Assembly: GCF_000959725.1 (NCBI RefSeq)
Contig: NZ_CP009323.1
Coordinates: 1,302,001 to 1,366,000, forward strand
Direction: 5' to 3'
Length of the DNA: 64,000 nucleotides
Source: Burkholderia gladioli
Lineage (GTDB): Bacteria > Pseudomonadota > Gammaproteobacteria > Burkholderiales > Burkholderiaceae
Shown: in pieces, positions 53,984 through 63,179 of the stretch
Layout of the letters: each line of letters opens with the position of its first letter
How positions within the stretch are numbered: the stretch's first letter is position 1
The notes under the pieces: model-generated
The model's input: only the letters and a program-made list of their open reading frames with translations
Databases searched by the model: none
What the model was told of the DNA's origin: nothing
Made by a program: the position numbers and the translations under genes

Positions 53984-54424
53984 ATGAAAGAAGCACTGCT
54001 GGCGACGATCAACGACGAGCACGCGACGGTGGAAGCCTTCGCCTCCCTGCTCGCCTACGAGCAACAGGCGCTGACGGCGGCCTCGCCGGCCGATACGCTG
54101 CCCGACATCATCGAGCGCAAGACCCAGCTGGTCGAGCGCCTGGCCACGCTCGAGAAGCAGCGCGACGTGCAGCTCGCCGCGCTCGGCTACCCGGCCGGCC
54201 GCGTCGGCATCGACGCCGCCTCGGAGCGCGACCCGAGCGTCGCGAGCCGCTGGAAGCTGCTGCGCGAGGCCACCGAGCGCGTGCGCCACGCCAACCTCAA
54301 CAACGGCATGCTGATCCGCATCCGCATGGACTACAACGAGCGCACCCTGCAGGTGCTGCGCGCCCAGCCGGCGCGCGCCGGCCTGTACGGCCCGGACGGG
54401 CGCGTGTCGGGCGCGGCGCGCTGA
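53984..54424 (+). CDS. flgN: Flagellar FlgN-family export chaperone
   Basis: A 146-residue helical protein of the FlgN family, chaperone for FlgK and FlgL. Sequence KEALLATINDEHATVEAFASLLAYEQQALTAASPADTLPDIIERKTQLVERLATLEKQRD with LNNGMLIRIRMDYNERTLQVLRAQP is typical. It is 67 bases downstream of flgM and ends before a terminator. Confidence 0.93.
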   Translation: MKEALLATINDEHATVEAFASLLAYEQQALTAASPADTLPDIIERKTQLVERLATLEKQRDVQLAALGYPAGRVGIDAASERDPSVASRWKLLREATERVRHANLNNGMLIRIRMDYNERTLQVLRAQPARAGLYGPDGRVSGAAR

Positions 54425-54441
54425 GATCGCTTCCCCCAGAA

Positions 54442-54484
54442 CCGTCACGCGCGGCATCGGCCGCGGGTGACGGTTTCGTTTTTT
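54442..54484 (+). terminator. Rho-independent terminator of flgMN
   Basis: Stem CCGTCAC ... GTGACGG, extended by CGCGGC/GCCGCG with one mismatch, followed by TTTCGTTTTTT; 17 bases past the flgN stop codon. Confidence 0.85.
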
Positions 54485-54514
54485 CCCCGCTTGAATCTCG
54501 ATGAAGTGCGCCGG

Positions 54515-54988
54515 TCAGGCGCGCGGCTCAGTCGCGACCAGGTCGAATGGGCCGCGCCGCGACAGCCGCTGCCCATCCCGCGCGTAACCATGGCGCGCAT
54601 AAAAGCGATGCGCATCGGCGCGGTGGTCGCCGCTCGTCACCTCGGTCTTCACGCAGCCGGCGGCCTCGAACCAGGCCGCGGCGGCGGCCATCAGCGCGCC
54701 ACCGATGCCGCGCGAGCGCCGGCCCTGGTCGACCACCAGGCTCGTGATGCGGCCCAGTCGCCCCTCGGCATGAAACAGCGGCAGGGCGTGCAGGCTGATG
54801 CAGCCGGCGATCTCGCTGCCGACCGCCGCCACCAGCACCGTGTCGGCCGCGCTGCCGGCCAGCGCCTCGAGCCGGCCCTGGACCTGGGCCGGCCCGGCCT
54901 CGTAACCGAGCTGGCGCAGCAGCGCCGAGACGGCCGGCGCATCGGCCGGCCGCGCCGCGCGGATCGCCACCGCCGGCGCGCCGCTCAT
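54515..54988 (-). CDS. GNAT family N-acetyltransferase
   Basis: A 157-residue acetyltransferase of the GNAT fold. The acetyl-CoA motif A is LVVDQGRRSRGIGGALM (about residues 86-102, QxxGxG/A type). The remainder HRFYARHGYARDGQRL is the usual C-terminal GNAT part. Substrate unknown. It overlaps the cca stop codon by four bases (ATGA), so it is translated with cca. Confidence 0.92.
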   Translation of the reverse strand: MSGAPAVAIRAARPADAPAVSALLRQLGYEAGPAQVQGRLEALAGSAADTVLVAAVGSEIAGCISLHALPLFHAEGRLGRITSLVVDQGRRSRGIGGALMAAAAAWFEAAGCVKTEVTSGDHRADAHRFYARHGYARDGQRLSRRGPFDLVATEPRA

Positions 54989-56238
54989 TCGCCCGCGTCG
55001 GCGTCGATCGAGAGCTCGGCCGCCACCGCCGCGATCCGCGCCCGATGCACCGCCTCGCGGATTCCTTCCGGATTGCCGCGCAGCCCGGCCGCCACCTGGC
55101 CGGCATCCACCGAGCGCGCGGCCAGCAGCGCGCGCCGCAGGCGCTCGGCCTGCGGATAGGGCTGCGCCTCCAGCCCGAGCCGCCCGCGCGCATCCGATTC
55201 GCAGGCCTGCAGCATCTCGGCGAAGCGGCCGGGCTTGCGCAGCGCGTCGGCGCGTTCCAGGAAGCGCACCAGCGCGGCCGCGCCCATCTTCATCACCTGG
55301 TGCAGGTTGCCGTGCTCGCGCGCCACCAGCAGGGCCAGGTCGCGGCATTCGTTCGGCACGCGCAGGCGCTCGCTCAAGGGCTTGAGCAGATCGACGCTGC
55401 GGCCTTCATGGCCGATATGGCGCGGCAGCACGTGCTCGGGCGTGGTGGCCTTGCCGAGATCGTGGGTCAGCGCGGCGAAGCGCACCGGCAGCGTGTAGCC
55501 GTGCCGCGCCGCGTAGTCGACCACCATCATCACGTGCACGCCGGTATCCACCTCGGGGTGGTAGTCGGCGCGCTGCGGCACGCCGAACAGCGCGTCGACC
55601 TCGGGCAGGATGCGCGCCAGCGCCCCGCATTCGCGCAGCACCTCGAACATCCGCGAGGGTTTCGCCTCCATCAGCCCGCGCGAGAGCTCCTGCCAGACCC
55701 GCTCGGGCACCAGCGCGTCGACCTCGCCGGCCGTCACCATCTCGCGCATCAGCGCGAGCGTCTCGGGCGCGACCGTGAAATCGGCGAAACGGGCCGCGAA
55801 GCGCGCGATCCGCAGGATCCGCACCGGATCCTCGACGAAGGCCGGGCCGACGTGGCGAAAGCGCTTCGCGGCCAGGTCGGCGCGGCCGTCGAACGGATCC
55901 ACCACCGGGCCGACCAGGCTGCCGTCGGGGCTCAACTCGCGCGCCATCGCGTTGATGCTCAGGTCGCGGCGCGCCAGGTCCTCCTCGAGCGTGACGTCGG
56001 GCGCGAAATAGAACTGGAAGCCGTGATAACCGGCCGCGGTCTTGCGCTCGGTGCGCGCCAGCGCGTATTCCTCGTGGGTGCGCGGATGCAGGAACACCGG
56101 GAAATCCTTGCCGACCGGGCGATAGCCCTGGGCCGCCAACTGCTCGGGCGTCGCGCCGACCACCACGTAGTCGCGATCCTGGACCGGCACGCCGAGCAGT
56201 TCGTCGCGAATCGCGCCGCCGACTGCGTAGATCTTCAT
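54985..56238 (-). CDS. cca: Multifunctional CCA tRNA nucleotidyltransferase
   Basis: A 417-residue CCA-adding enzyme with HD domain, completing and repairing tRNA 3' ends. The nucleotidyltransferase motif GGAIRDELLG (7-16) and catalytic D21, D23 (VQDRDYVVVG) are present; RRDLSINAMA follows; the HD phosphohydrolase domain (ALTHDLGKATTPE, HIGHEGRS) marks the gamma/beta-proteobacterial multifunctional form. Length matches (about 410). The ATG at 56238 has GAGGTGAGG upstream. Confidence 0.96.
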   Translation of the reverse strand: MKIYAVGGAIRDELLGVPVQDRDYVVVGATPEQLAAQGYRPVGKDFPVFLHPRTHEEYALARTERKTAAGYHGFQFYFAPDVTLEEDLARRDLSINAMARELSPDGSLVGPVVDPFDGRADLAAKRFRHVGPAFVEDPVRILRIARFAARFADFTVAPETLALMREMVTAGEVDALVPERVWQELSRGLMEAKPSRMFEVLRECGALARILPEVDALFGVPQRADYHPEVDTGVHVMMVVDYAARHGYTLPVRFAALTHDLGKATTPEHVLPRHIGHEGRSVDLLKPLSERLRVPNECRDLALLVAREHGNLHQVMKMGAAALVRFLERADALRKPGRFAEMLQACESDARGRLGLEAQPYPQAERLRRALLAARSVDAGQVAAGLRGNPEGIREAVHRARIAAVAAELSIDADAGE

Positions 56239-56303
56239 GACCTCACCTCCTTGCCGCGGCGCGCGGCGCCGGGCCGCCGCCGCATTCCCTGGTCCATCGT
56301 CGC

Positions 56304-56936
56304 TCAGTGATCGAACACGCGCGTCTCGTGACGCGCCTCGTCGGCCCAGGCCGCCACCGCCGGCACCGCGAGCATGCGCGCCACATAAGCCGCCGCGACC
56401 TCGGATAGCGGCGGCGCATAGGTGACGAAGCGCATCACCACCGGCGCGTACATCGCGTCGGCGATGCCGAAGGCACCGAACAGGAACGGCCCGCCCGAGG
56501 CAGCGAGGCAGTCGCGCCACAGCGCGTCGATGCGCGCCACGTCGGCCAGCGCCGCCGGCGAGGCCTCGCGGCCCGGCAGGGTGGCGCGGATATCGAGCGG
56601 CATCTCGGCGCGCAGCGCGACGAAGCCGGCATGCATCTCGGCCGACACGCTGCGCGCGCGGGCCCGCGCGGCCGGCTCGGCCGGCCACATGGCCAGCGCC
56701 GGATGACGCTCGGCCAGGGTCTCGGCGATCGCCAGCGAATCCCAGATCGCCAGGCCGTCGTCGTCGATCAGGCAGGGCACCTTGCCCGAGGGCGATACCG
56801 CGCGGATCCGCGCGCTCGTCTCGGGCGTGCGCAGCTCGATCAGCGTCTCGTCGAAGGGGATCCCGAAGTGCCGCATCAGCACCCAGGGCCGCATCGACCA
56901 CGAGGAATAGCTCTTGTCGCCAATGATCAATTGCAT
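56304..56936 (-). CDS. Glutathione S-transferase family protein
   Basis: A 210-residue glutathione transferase: N-terminal thioredoxin-like domain (QLIIGDKSYSSWSMRPWVLMRHFGIPFDE, with SPSGKVPCLIDDDGLAIWDSLAIAE as the glutathione-binding cis-Pro and Glu-Ser region) and a helical C-terminal domain. This SYSSWSMRPW branch is common in proteobacteria; substrate unknown. The start at 56936 is the family start; an in-frame ATG 21 bases upstream (MKQQGSS-) is possible. Between cca and the NDUFA9-like gene. Confidence 0.92.
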   Translation of the reverse strand: MQLIIGDKSYSSWSMRPWVLMRHFGIPFDETLIELRTPETSARIRAVSPSGKVPCLIDDDGLAIWDSLAIAETLAERHPALAMWPAEPAARARARSVSAEMHAGFVALRAEMPLDIRATLPGREASPAALADVARIDALWRDCLAASGGPFLFGAFGIADAMYAPVVMRFVTYAPPLSEVAAAYVARMLAVPAVAAWADEARHETRVFDH

Positions 56937-56994
56937 GCTCGAACCTTGCTGCTTCATCAAAAATAAGTGAATCGGGGGCGATGCCCTGCCGCGC

Positions 56995-57954
56995 TCAGCG
57001 ACGCGCGCGCCAGGCATCGTGGCGCGTGCCGCCGGCGCCGAGGTAGGACGGCGCCACGCTCTCGATGCTGGCCGGCCGGATCCCCAGCTCGGGCGCGAGC
57101 GGCCCGCTCGCCAGGTTGGGCACGCGCATCGAATCGAGGTTGTCGCGCGTCATCACCGGCTCGCCGGGCAGGCACTCGAACAGGCGCGCCTGCCACCGCG
57201 CCAGCGCGTCGGGCAGGCGCAGGATGCGTGCCTCGTGCCCGACCAGTACGCCGCAGTAGCGCACCAGTTGCTCGAGCGTGTAGACCTTCGGGCCGCCCAG
57301 CTCGTAGGTCTTGCCATACGCCTCGCGCAGCCCGCTGACGCGGCTCAGCGCCTGCGCGACGTCGCCGACGTAGATCGGCTGGAATTGCGCGTCGGGCATC
57401 GCCAGCGGCAGCACCGGCAAGCTGCGCTGCAGCCGCGCGAAGGTGCTCAGGAACGCGTCGCCGGGGCCGAACACCACCGAGGGCCGCAGCACCGTGACCG
57501 CCAGCGCGCCGCCGGAAGCGGCCGCCGCCGCATGCAGCGCGGCCTCGCCGTCGCCCTTGGAACGCTGGTACATGCTGGGCCCGCGCGAATCGGCACCGAG
57601 CGCGCTGACCTGCACCAGTTGCGGGACGCCGGCCTCGGCGCAGGCCGCCGCCAGCGCCGCCGGCAGCGCCACGTGGGCCTGCCGGAAACCTTCGCCGTAA
57701 GGCTTGCCGTGGCCGCCGTGCAGGACGCCGACCAGGTTGACGGCCACCTGCGCGCCGGCCACGAAGCGCGCCAGGCTGCGGGTATCGAAGCTGTCCAGCT
57801 CGACGATCTCGACCGGCAGCGTGGCGAGATGGCGGGCATGCTCGCGGCGCCGCGCGGCGATCCGCACCGGGCGGCCGTCGCGAACCAGGTTCGCGACCAG
57901 GCGGGCACCGATGAAGCCGGTACCGCCGATCAGGGCGAGGGGCGGGCGATCCAT
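56995..57954 (-). CDS. Complex I NDUFA9 subunit family / atypical SDR protein
   Basis: A 319-residue NAD(P)-binding protein of the atypical short-chain dehydrogenase type. The cofactor motif GGTGFIGARL (10-19) is intact; the Tyr-Lys site is YQRSKGDGE. Proteins of this kind are annotated after the complex I accessory subunit NDUFA9, but in bacteria they are probably quinone- or nucleotide-sugar-related oxidoreductases; I infer no more. It lies in a same-strand run with GST and cca. Confidence 0.88.
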   Translation of the reverse strand: MDRPPLALIGGTGFIGARLVANLVRDGRPVRIAARRREHARHLATLPVEIVELDSFDTRSLARFVAGAQVAVNLVGVLHGGHGKPYGEGFRQAHVALPAALAAACAEAGVPQLVQVSALGADSRGPSMYQRSKGDGEAALHAAAAASGGALAVTVLRPSVVFGPGDAFLSTFARLQRSLPVLPLAMPDAQFQPIYVGDVAQALSRVSGLREAYGKTYELGGPKVYTLEQLVRYCGVLVGHEARILRLPDALARWQARLFECLPGEPVMTRDNLDSMRVPNLASGPLAPELGIRPASIESVAPSYLGAGGTRHDAWRARR

Positions 57955-58030
57955 GGGCGAGCCTCCGTCAGCTGTCGACTGCGCGCCGCGACGATCGGGC
58001 TGCTGCCTGCCCTGCCTCGACCGCGCGCGG

Positions 58031-58068
58031 GAAACAAATCGCGGGCCGCGATCCCGCCGCGGCCCGCG
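58031..58068 (-). terminator. Rho-independent terminator of the transglycosylase gene
   Basis: Stem CGCGGGCCGCG/CGCGGCCCGCG (11 pairs, seven-base loop) followed on the minus strand by ATTTGTTT, about 60 bases past the slt stop codon. It separates slt from the NDUFA9-like gene. Confidence 0.65.
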
Positions 58069-58126
58069 CGAAAGGTAAGGCCCGGCTCGACCCGGCAGGT
58101 GGCCCGGGCCGGCCCCGGCTCCCGGC

Positions 58127-60079
58127 TCAGGGCGAGACGAAACCGAGCCGCGCCTTCAGCGACTGCGGCTTGCCCTCGAACAGCGCCGCGTAATAGGTGG
58201 TGTTCGACAGCACGTTCTTCACGTAGTCGCGCGTCTCGTTGAAGGGGATGGTCTCGGCGAAGATCGCGCCCTCGACCGGCTGGGTCAGCACCTGCCGCCA
58301 CTGGCGCGGGCGTCCCGGCCCGGCGTTGTAGCCGGCCGTGGCCAGCACCGCCGAATCGTCGAACTTCTGGTAGATGTCGGACAGGTACCAGGTGCCGAGC
58401 TGGATATTGGTGTCGATGTCGTGCATCTGCGCGCGCGAGAGACCGCCCATGCCGAGCTTCTTGGCCACCAGTTGCGCGGTGGCCGGCATCAGCTGCATCA
58501 GGCCGCCGGCGCCCGCCGAGGAACGCGCGCTGGTGATGAAGCGCGATTCCTGTCGGATCAGGCCATAGGCCCACTCGATATCGAGCCCGCTGGTGGCCGC
58601 GTAGCGCTCCACGATCGGCCGATACGGCGAGGGATAGCGCAGCGTGAAGTCGTGCATCGCGGTGGTGCGATCGGCCGTGTTGACGGTGCGGTCGAGCATG
58701 TCGATGCGCTTGGCGTATTCGGCCGCGGCCAGCAGTTGGCGATCGGTCATGCCGCGCAGCGGCCAGTTCCATTCGCGATTGCCTTCCAGGCGCAGGTTCA
58801 GCGCGTAGAACCGGCGCGCCAGCGCGAAGCCTGGCACCTGGCTCATCGCGTCGACCTCGGCGTCGCTGACGGTGGTGCGCGGCGGGATCACGGTCTTCTG
58901 GCCCAGTTCCTCGGCAGACAGTTGGCCGTAGAAGTCGAAACGGCCCGCCACCTGCTCGAAGTCGCGGTTCGCACCGCCGGCATCGCCGGCCTGCTTCAGC
59001 GCGCGGCCATGCCAGTAGAGCCAGGCCGGCTGGGCGCGCAGCTCGTCGGGCATCTGGTCGATGGCCCAGCGCACCGAGGGCCAGTCGCCGGCCAGCAGCG
59101 CGGCGCGCACGCGCCATTCGTAGCCGGGCACCGACAGGGGCGCGCCGCCGGACTGCTTGTAGTACTGCAGCGCCATCGGCGAGCGCTTGAGCGCCGCCTG
59201 CATGCCGATCTCGCCCCAGGCGATCGCCTGCTCCGACTTGGAGAGCTGGGTGAGCGTGCCCATCATGCCGGCCGCCTGGTCGGGATCGTTGCGCGCCATG
59301 CGCGTGATCGCGATCAGCGCCAGCTGGCGCGAGACGGCATCGCTGCCGACGCCGCGCGCGAGGAACAGCGGCGGTGCGCCGGCGGCCTGGTCGAAGCCGG
59401 CCGGGCGCGGGCCGAGCACGTCGACGATCTTGCCGGCGGTGGTGGTGTAGTTCTGCTCGAAGGCCAGGCGCGCCTGGGTCCAGACGTCGTCGGACGAGAA
59501 CTGCTGGTTGACCGCCAGCGCCGAGATCAGGTCGACGCAGGCATCGCCGTAGTTCTTCGGCTCGACCAGCAGGTGGCGCGCCATGTCGGCGACGTTCTCG
59601 CCGCGCGAGGCGCGCGACTCGAGCGAGTAGCACTTCACCTGGGTGTCGTCGTCGAGCACGAAGCGCTTGTACTGCTCGTCGAAGCCGCGCCAGTCATGAC
59701 GCGCGCCCAGCACCAGCAGGTAGTCGTTGCGCATGCGGTCGGCGATCGCCTGGCCGTCGTAGCGCTGCAGGAAGGACAGCACCGGCGCGTCGGGCGCGTC
59801 GATGCGAGCCTTGCCCGAGCTGTCGAACAACTGCGGCTTGATCTGGAAATACTCGAGATAGGACGGCGCCGGATAATTCGGGATCATCGCGGCGAGCTGC
59901 GCGGCGCGGGCCGGGTTGTTGGCGCGCGCGGCCTCGCGTAGCTGGACGAAGACCTGATCGTCGTTCGACGTGACGTCGTCGACGGGTTGAGCGGCACACG
60001 CGGCGGCGCCCGCGGCCAGTACGACCGCCGACAGCGTCATGGCGGCCGCGCGATATACTCGGACGAGGCTGGTTGACAT
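58127..60079 (-). CDS. slt: Soluble lytic murein transglycosylase
   Basis: A 650-residue periplasmic enzyme that cuts the glycan strands of peptidoglycan, leaving 1,6-anhydro ends. Signal peptide (about residues 1-27), long alpha-superhelical ring, then the C-terminal SLT domain with catalytic Glu in GLIRQESRFI and the motif SSAGAGGLMQLMPATAQ. Length matches Slt70. It is divergent from the 5-FCL gene with only about 20 bases between start codons, so both promoters must lie inside coding sequence or overlap. Confidence 0.95.
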   Translation of the reverse strand: MSTSLVRVYRAAAMTLSAVVLAAGAAACAAQPVDDVTSNDDQVFVQLREAARANNPARAAQLAAMIPNYPAPSYLEYFQIKPQLFDSSGKARIDAPDAPVLSFLQRYDGQAIADRMRNDYLLVLGARHDWRGFDEQYKRFVLDDDTQVKCYSLESRASRGENVADMARHLLVEPKNYGDACVDLISALAVNQQFSSDDVWTQARLAFEQNYTTTAGKIVDVLGPRPAGFDQAAGAPPLFLARGVGSDAVSRQLALIAITRMARNDPDQAAGMMGTLTQLSKSEQAIAWGEIGMQAALKRSPMALQYYKQSGGAPLSVPGYEWRVRAALLAGDWPSVRWAIDQMPDELRAQPAWLYWHGRALKQAGDAGGANRDFEQVAGRFDFYGQLSAEELGQKTVIPPRTTVSDAEVDAMSQVPGFALARRFYALNLRLEGNREWNWPLRGMTDRQLLAAAEYAKRIDMLDRTVNTADRTTAMHDFTLRYPSPYRPIVERYAATSGLDIEWAYGLIRQESRFITSARSSAGAGGLMQLMPATAQLVAKKLGMGGLSRAQMHDIDTNIQLGTWYLSDIYQKFDDSAVLATAGYNAGPGRPRQWRQVLTQPVEGAIFAETIPFNETRDYVKNVLSNTTYYAALFEGKPQSLKARLGFVSP

Positions 60080-60099
60080 CGTTTTTCATGGAGCACGAA

Positions 60100-60702
60100 G
60101 TGAGCGAAAGCATAGCACGCCCCCCCGTCGCCAATCGCAAGCAGGCGCTGCGCGAAACGCTCGCGCCGCTGCGTCGCGCGGCGAGCGGCGAGGCGGCCGC
60201 GAATGCCGCGCTGGCGCGCCGGATCCTCGATCTGCTCGGCAAGCATCCGCTGCTCACGGTGGGCTTCTACTGGCCGCTGCCGGGCGAATTCGACGCACGC
60301 GCCACGGTCGCCGAATGGCTCGCCGACGACCATCGCCGCCGCGCCGCGCTGCCGGTGATCGCCGAGCCCCATACGCCGCTGTCGTTTCGGCGCTGGACCC
60401 CGGACGCGCCGATGCGCACCGGCCATCACCGCATCCCCGAGCCGGCCGAGGGTGAGGCGCTGGTGCCGGACCTGCTGCTGATCCCCTGCGTCGGCTTCGA
60501 CAAGCAGGGCTTCCGGCTCGGCTACGGCGGCGGTTACTACGACCGCACGCTGGCGGCCTGGCCGAACGAGGCGCTGCCGGTGACGATCGGCGTGGCCTAC
60601 GAAGTGTCGGCGCTCGACGCGCTGCCGCGCGAATCGCACGACCGCCCGCTCGACTGGATCCTCACCGAGCGCCACGCCTATCGCTCGGGCGCGGCCGGCT
60701 GA
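60100..60702 (+). CDS. 5-formyltetrahydrofolate cyclo-ligase
   Basis: A 200-residue 5-FCL, converting 5-formyl-THF to 5,10-methenyl-THF with ATP. N-terminal RKQALRETLAPLRR for substrate, LVPDLLLIPCVGFDKQGFRLGYGGGYYDR as the ATP/phosphate loop signature. The GTG at 60100 has GGAG six bases upstream; an ATG at 60088 has none. In some bacteria the 6S RNA gene adjoins this gene; there is no room for it here. Confidence 0.92.
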   Translation: MSESIARPPVANRKQALRETLAPLRRAASGEAAANAALARRILDLLGKHPLLTVGFYWPLPGEFDARATVAEWLADDHRRRAALPVIAEPHTPLSFRRWTPDAPMRTGHHRIPEPAEGEALVPDLLLIPCVGFDKQGFRLGYGGGYYDRTLAAWPNEALPVTIGVAYEVSALDALPRESHDRPLDWILTERHAYRSGAAG

Positions 60703-60735
60703 GCCGCCCGCCATTCTCCCTTCCTTCTTGCCCGC

Positions 60736-61272
60736 CTACAGCGAAGCGGCCGCGCGCGCGGCCGTGTCGTAGAGCCCCGAGGCATTGCGCAGCAGTTGCG
60801 CGGCCTCGCCGATCTGCCGGTTGGTCAGCCCGCTCTCCTTGAGCGTCTCGATCAGGCAGCGCTCGCGCACCTCGCGGTACTGCTCGCAGAGCGCGCGCCC
60901 GGCCGGCGTCACCGAGAACAGCACCTCCTTGCCCGACTTCTCGCCGCACACGTAGCCGCGCGCGGCGAGCTTCTTCAGCGCGTAGGTGGCAACGTGCGTA
61001 TCCTCGATATTCAGGACGAAACAGATGTCGGCGAGCTTCTTCTTGCGGTCGCGATGGCCCACGTGGTGCAGCAGCGAGACCTCGATCGCGGTCATGTCCT
61101 TGGCGCCGGCCGCGTCCATGCAGCGGACCATCCAGCGATTGAACGCATTGCTCGCCATGATCAGCCCGTATTCGAGTTCGGACAGCTCGACGCTGGTCTC
61201 GGAGACGAGATGTTCGGACGAAACGATCTGGGCGGGCGAGCGGGGCGCTTTGTCTGGCACGGCGGGAACCAT
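60736..61272 (-). CDS. MarR-like winged-helix regulator
   Basis: A 178-residue winged-helix DNA-binding protein of the MarR kind: ELEYGLIMASNAFNRWMVRCMDAAGAKDMTAIEVSLLHHVGHRDRKKKLADICFVLNIEDTHVATYALKKLAARGYV spans the DNA-binding core (about residues 33-110). It is divergent from the pxpBCA operon with three palindromes between, so it is the likely pxp regulator. The first 30 residues are a low-conservation leader; a later start is possible. Confidence 0.87.
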   Translation of the reverse strand: MVPAVPDKAPRSPAQIVSSEHLVSETSVELSELEYGLIMASNAFNRWMVRCMDAAGAKDMTAIEVSLLHHVGHRDRKKKLADICFVLNIEDTHVATYALKKLAARGYVCGEKSGKEVLFSVTPAGRALCEQYREVRERCLIETLKESGLTNRQIGEAAQLLRNASGLYDTAARAAASL

Positions 61273-61336
61273 CGAGGGCGGGGAATGGCCGCAGTGTACG
61301 CCAGATGCGCGCGATTACCGCCGTAACACGCCCTCC

Positions 61337-61377
61337 TTATCGATAATTTATCGATAAATTATTGATGATGTATCATC
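61337..61377. promoter_or_regulatory. Palindromic operator cluster between MarR-like gene and pxpBCA
   Basis: TTATCGATAA occurs twice (61337-61346, 61348-61357), 11 bases apart, about one helical turn. The second sits within the perfect 16-base palindrome AATTTATCGATAAATT (61345-61360). A third inverted repeat, GATGAT-N2-ATCATC, spans 61364-61377. This AT-rich island lies midway between the two divergent starts (61272, 61406). Confidence 0.75.
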
Positions 61378-61405
61378 CGCAGCAATCGATGCCCGTGAGC
61401 CGCCC

Positions 61406-62062
61406 ATGACCGCTCCCCGTCTCTACCCGCTAGGCGATACCGCTCTCGTCTGCGAAGCGCCGCCGCCCGCCACGCTGGACTGCCAGCGCCGGATCTGGGC
61501 GGTCGCGGCGCTCGCGCGCGGCTGGCCGCAGGTGCTCGACGTGGTGCCGGGCATGAACAATCTCACGGTGGTGTTCGATCCGTTCGAGACCTCGGCGGCG
61601 GCGCTGCTGCCGCGGCTCGAGGCCGCCTGGCGCGAGGCCGATCCCGATGCCGCGCCGGGCCGCGAGGTCGAGATCCCGGTGATCTACGGCGGCGAGGCCG
61701 GCCCCGATCTCGCGGCGGTCGCCGCGCATACCGGACTGGCCGCGCGCGAGGTGGTCGAACGCCACGCGGCCGGCAGCTACATCGTGTTCTTCCTCGGTTT
61801 CCAGCCCGGCTTCGCCTATCTCGGCGGCCTCGAGGCGGCCCTGCACACGCCGCGTCGCACCGCGCCGCGCCTGGAGGTGGCGGCCGGCTCGGTCGGCATC
61901 GGCGGCGCGCAGACCGGCATCTACCCGGCCAGCGCACCCGGCGGCTGGCAACTGATCGGCCGCACCGCCCTGCCCCTGTTCGATCCCGCGCAGACGCCGC
62001 CCACCCTGCTGCAGCCGGGCGACCGCGTACGCTTCACGGTGCGGGAGGTGCAGGCATCATGA
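61406..62062 (+). CDS. pxpB: 5-oxoprolinase subunit B (KipI-like)
   Basis: A 218-residue PxpB, part of the ATP-dependent PxpABC 5-oxoprolinase that opens 5-oxoproline (pyroglutamate) to glutamate. The motif [20 protein letters not shown] and [27 protein letters not shown] are the allophanate hydrolase subunit 1/KipI signature. First gene of pxpBCA, overlapping pxpC by four bases. Start ATG at 61406 follows the palindrome region. Confidence 0.93.
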   Translation: MTAPRLYPLGDTALVCEAPPPATLDCQRRIWAVAALARGWPQVLDVVPGMNNLTVVFDPFETSAAALLPRLEAAWREADPDAAPGREVEIPVIYGGEAGPDLAAVAAHTGLAAREVVERHAAGSYIVFFLGFQPGFAYLGGLEAALHTPRRTAPRLEVAAGSVGIGGAQTGIYPASAPGGWQLIGRTALPLFDPAQTPPTLLQPGDRVRFTVREVQAS

Positions 62063-63147
62063 GCCAGGGCTCCGCTTCCGCCGGCATCGAGGTGCTGCGC
62101 GCCGGGCCGCTGTCGACGGTGCAGGACACCGGCCGGCGCGGTTTTCGTCACCTGGGCGTGGCGCTGGGCGGCGCGCTCGACACGCTGGCGCTCGAGGTCG
62201 GCAACCGGCTGGTCGGCAACCGCCCCGCGGCGGCCGCCATCGAGATCACGCTCGGCCCCGCCAGCTTCCGCTTCCCGCGCGCCACGCGCATCGCGATCAC
62301 CGGCACCGGCTTCGGCGCCATGCTCGACGGCCGGCGCGTGCATGCCTGGTGGAGCCTGCCGGTGGCGGCCGGGCAGACCCTCGCGCTGCAGGTCGCACAG
62401 CACGGCATGCGCGGTTATCTGTGCGTGGCGGGCGGCATCGACGTGCTGCCGGTGCTCGGCTCGCGCAGCACCGACCTGGGCTCGCGCTTCGGCGGCCTGG
62501 GCGGGCGCGCGCTGCGCGACGGCGACCGCCTGCCGGTCGGCCAGCCCGGTGCCGCCACACCCGCCTGTCTCGCGCCCGAGGCGCAGGAATTCGGCGTCAA
62601 GGCGCCGGCCTGGTGCGCCTCGCTGATGCCGAGCGAGGCGCTGCCGCGCCGCCCGCATACGCATGCATCCTGGCCCACCCTGGTGCGGGTGCTGGCCGGC
62701 CCGCAATACGGCGGCTTCGCGAGCGCCTCGCAGCAGGCGCTGTGGAACGAGGAATGGCGCGTCACGCCCAACAGCAACCGGATGGGCTACCGCCTGGCGG
62801 GGCCGGCCCTGCTGCGCGAGGCGCGCGAGGAACTGCTCTCGCACGCGGTGCTGCCGGGCACCATCCAGGTTCCGCCGAACGGCCAGCCGATCGTGCTGAT
62901 GCACGACGCCCAGACCACCGGCGGTTATCCGCAGATCGGCACGGTGATCCGCGCCGATCTCTGGAAGCTCGCCCAGGCGCGCCTGAACCTGCCGATCCGC
63001 TTCGTGCCGACCACCGCCGAGGCCGCGCGCGAGGCGCTCGCGGCCGAGCGCGCCTACCTGCGCCAGATCGACGTGGCGATCGCGCTGCGCGACGAGGCGC
63101 ACCAGCGGCAGCGCCGGGCGCTGGCGGCCGGCACCCGGGCCGCCTGA
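62059..63147 (+). CDS. pxpC: 5-oxoprolinase subunit C (KipA-like)
   Basis: A 362-residue PxpC, biotin-dependent-carboxylase-like/KipA domain. [32 protein letters not shown] at the start and [30 protein letters not shown] at the end are typical. It starts four bases before the end of pxpB. The last ~20 residues are Arg/Ala-rich. Confidence 0.93.
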   Translation: MSQGSASAGIEVLRAGPLSTVQDTGRRGFRHLGVALGGALDTLALEVGNRLVGNRPAAAAIEITLGPASFRFPRATRIAITGTGFGAMLDGRRVHAWWSLPVAAGQTLALQVAQHGMRGYLCVAGGIDVLPVLGSRSTDLGSRFGGLGGRALRDGDRLPVGQPGAATPACLAPEAQEFGVKAPAWCASLMPSEALPRRPHTHASWPTLVRVLAGPQYGGFASASQQALWNEEWRVTPNSNRMGYRLAGPALLREAREELLSHAVLPGTIQVPPNGQPIVLMHDAQTTGGYPQIGTVIRADLWKLAQARLNLPIRFVPTTAEAAREALAAERAYLRQIDVAIALRDEAHQRQRRALAAGTRAA

Positions 63148-63179
63148 CGGCTCCCCTCACCCCTCATGACGAGAACATC

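Noticed and set aside
60040..60100. 6S RNA gene next to the 5-formyltetrahydrofolate cyclo-ligase gene, as in many proteobacteria
   Set aside because: There are only about 20 bases between the slt and 5-FCL start codons and 33 bases after 5-FCL, too little for a ~180-base RNA.
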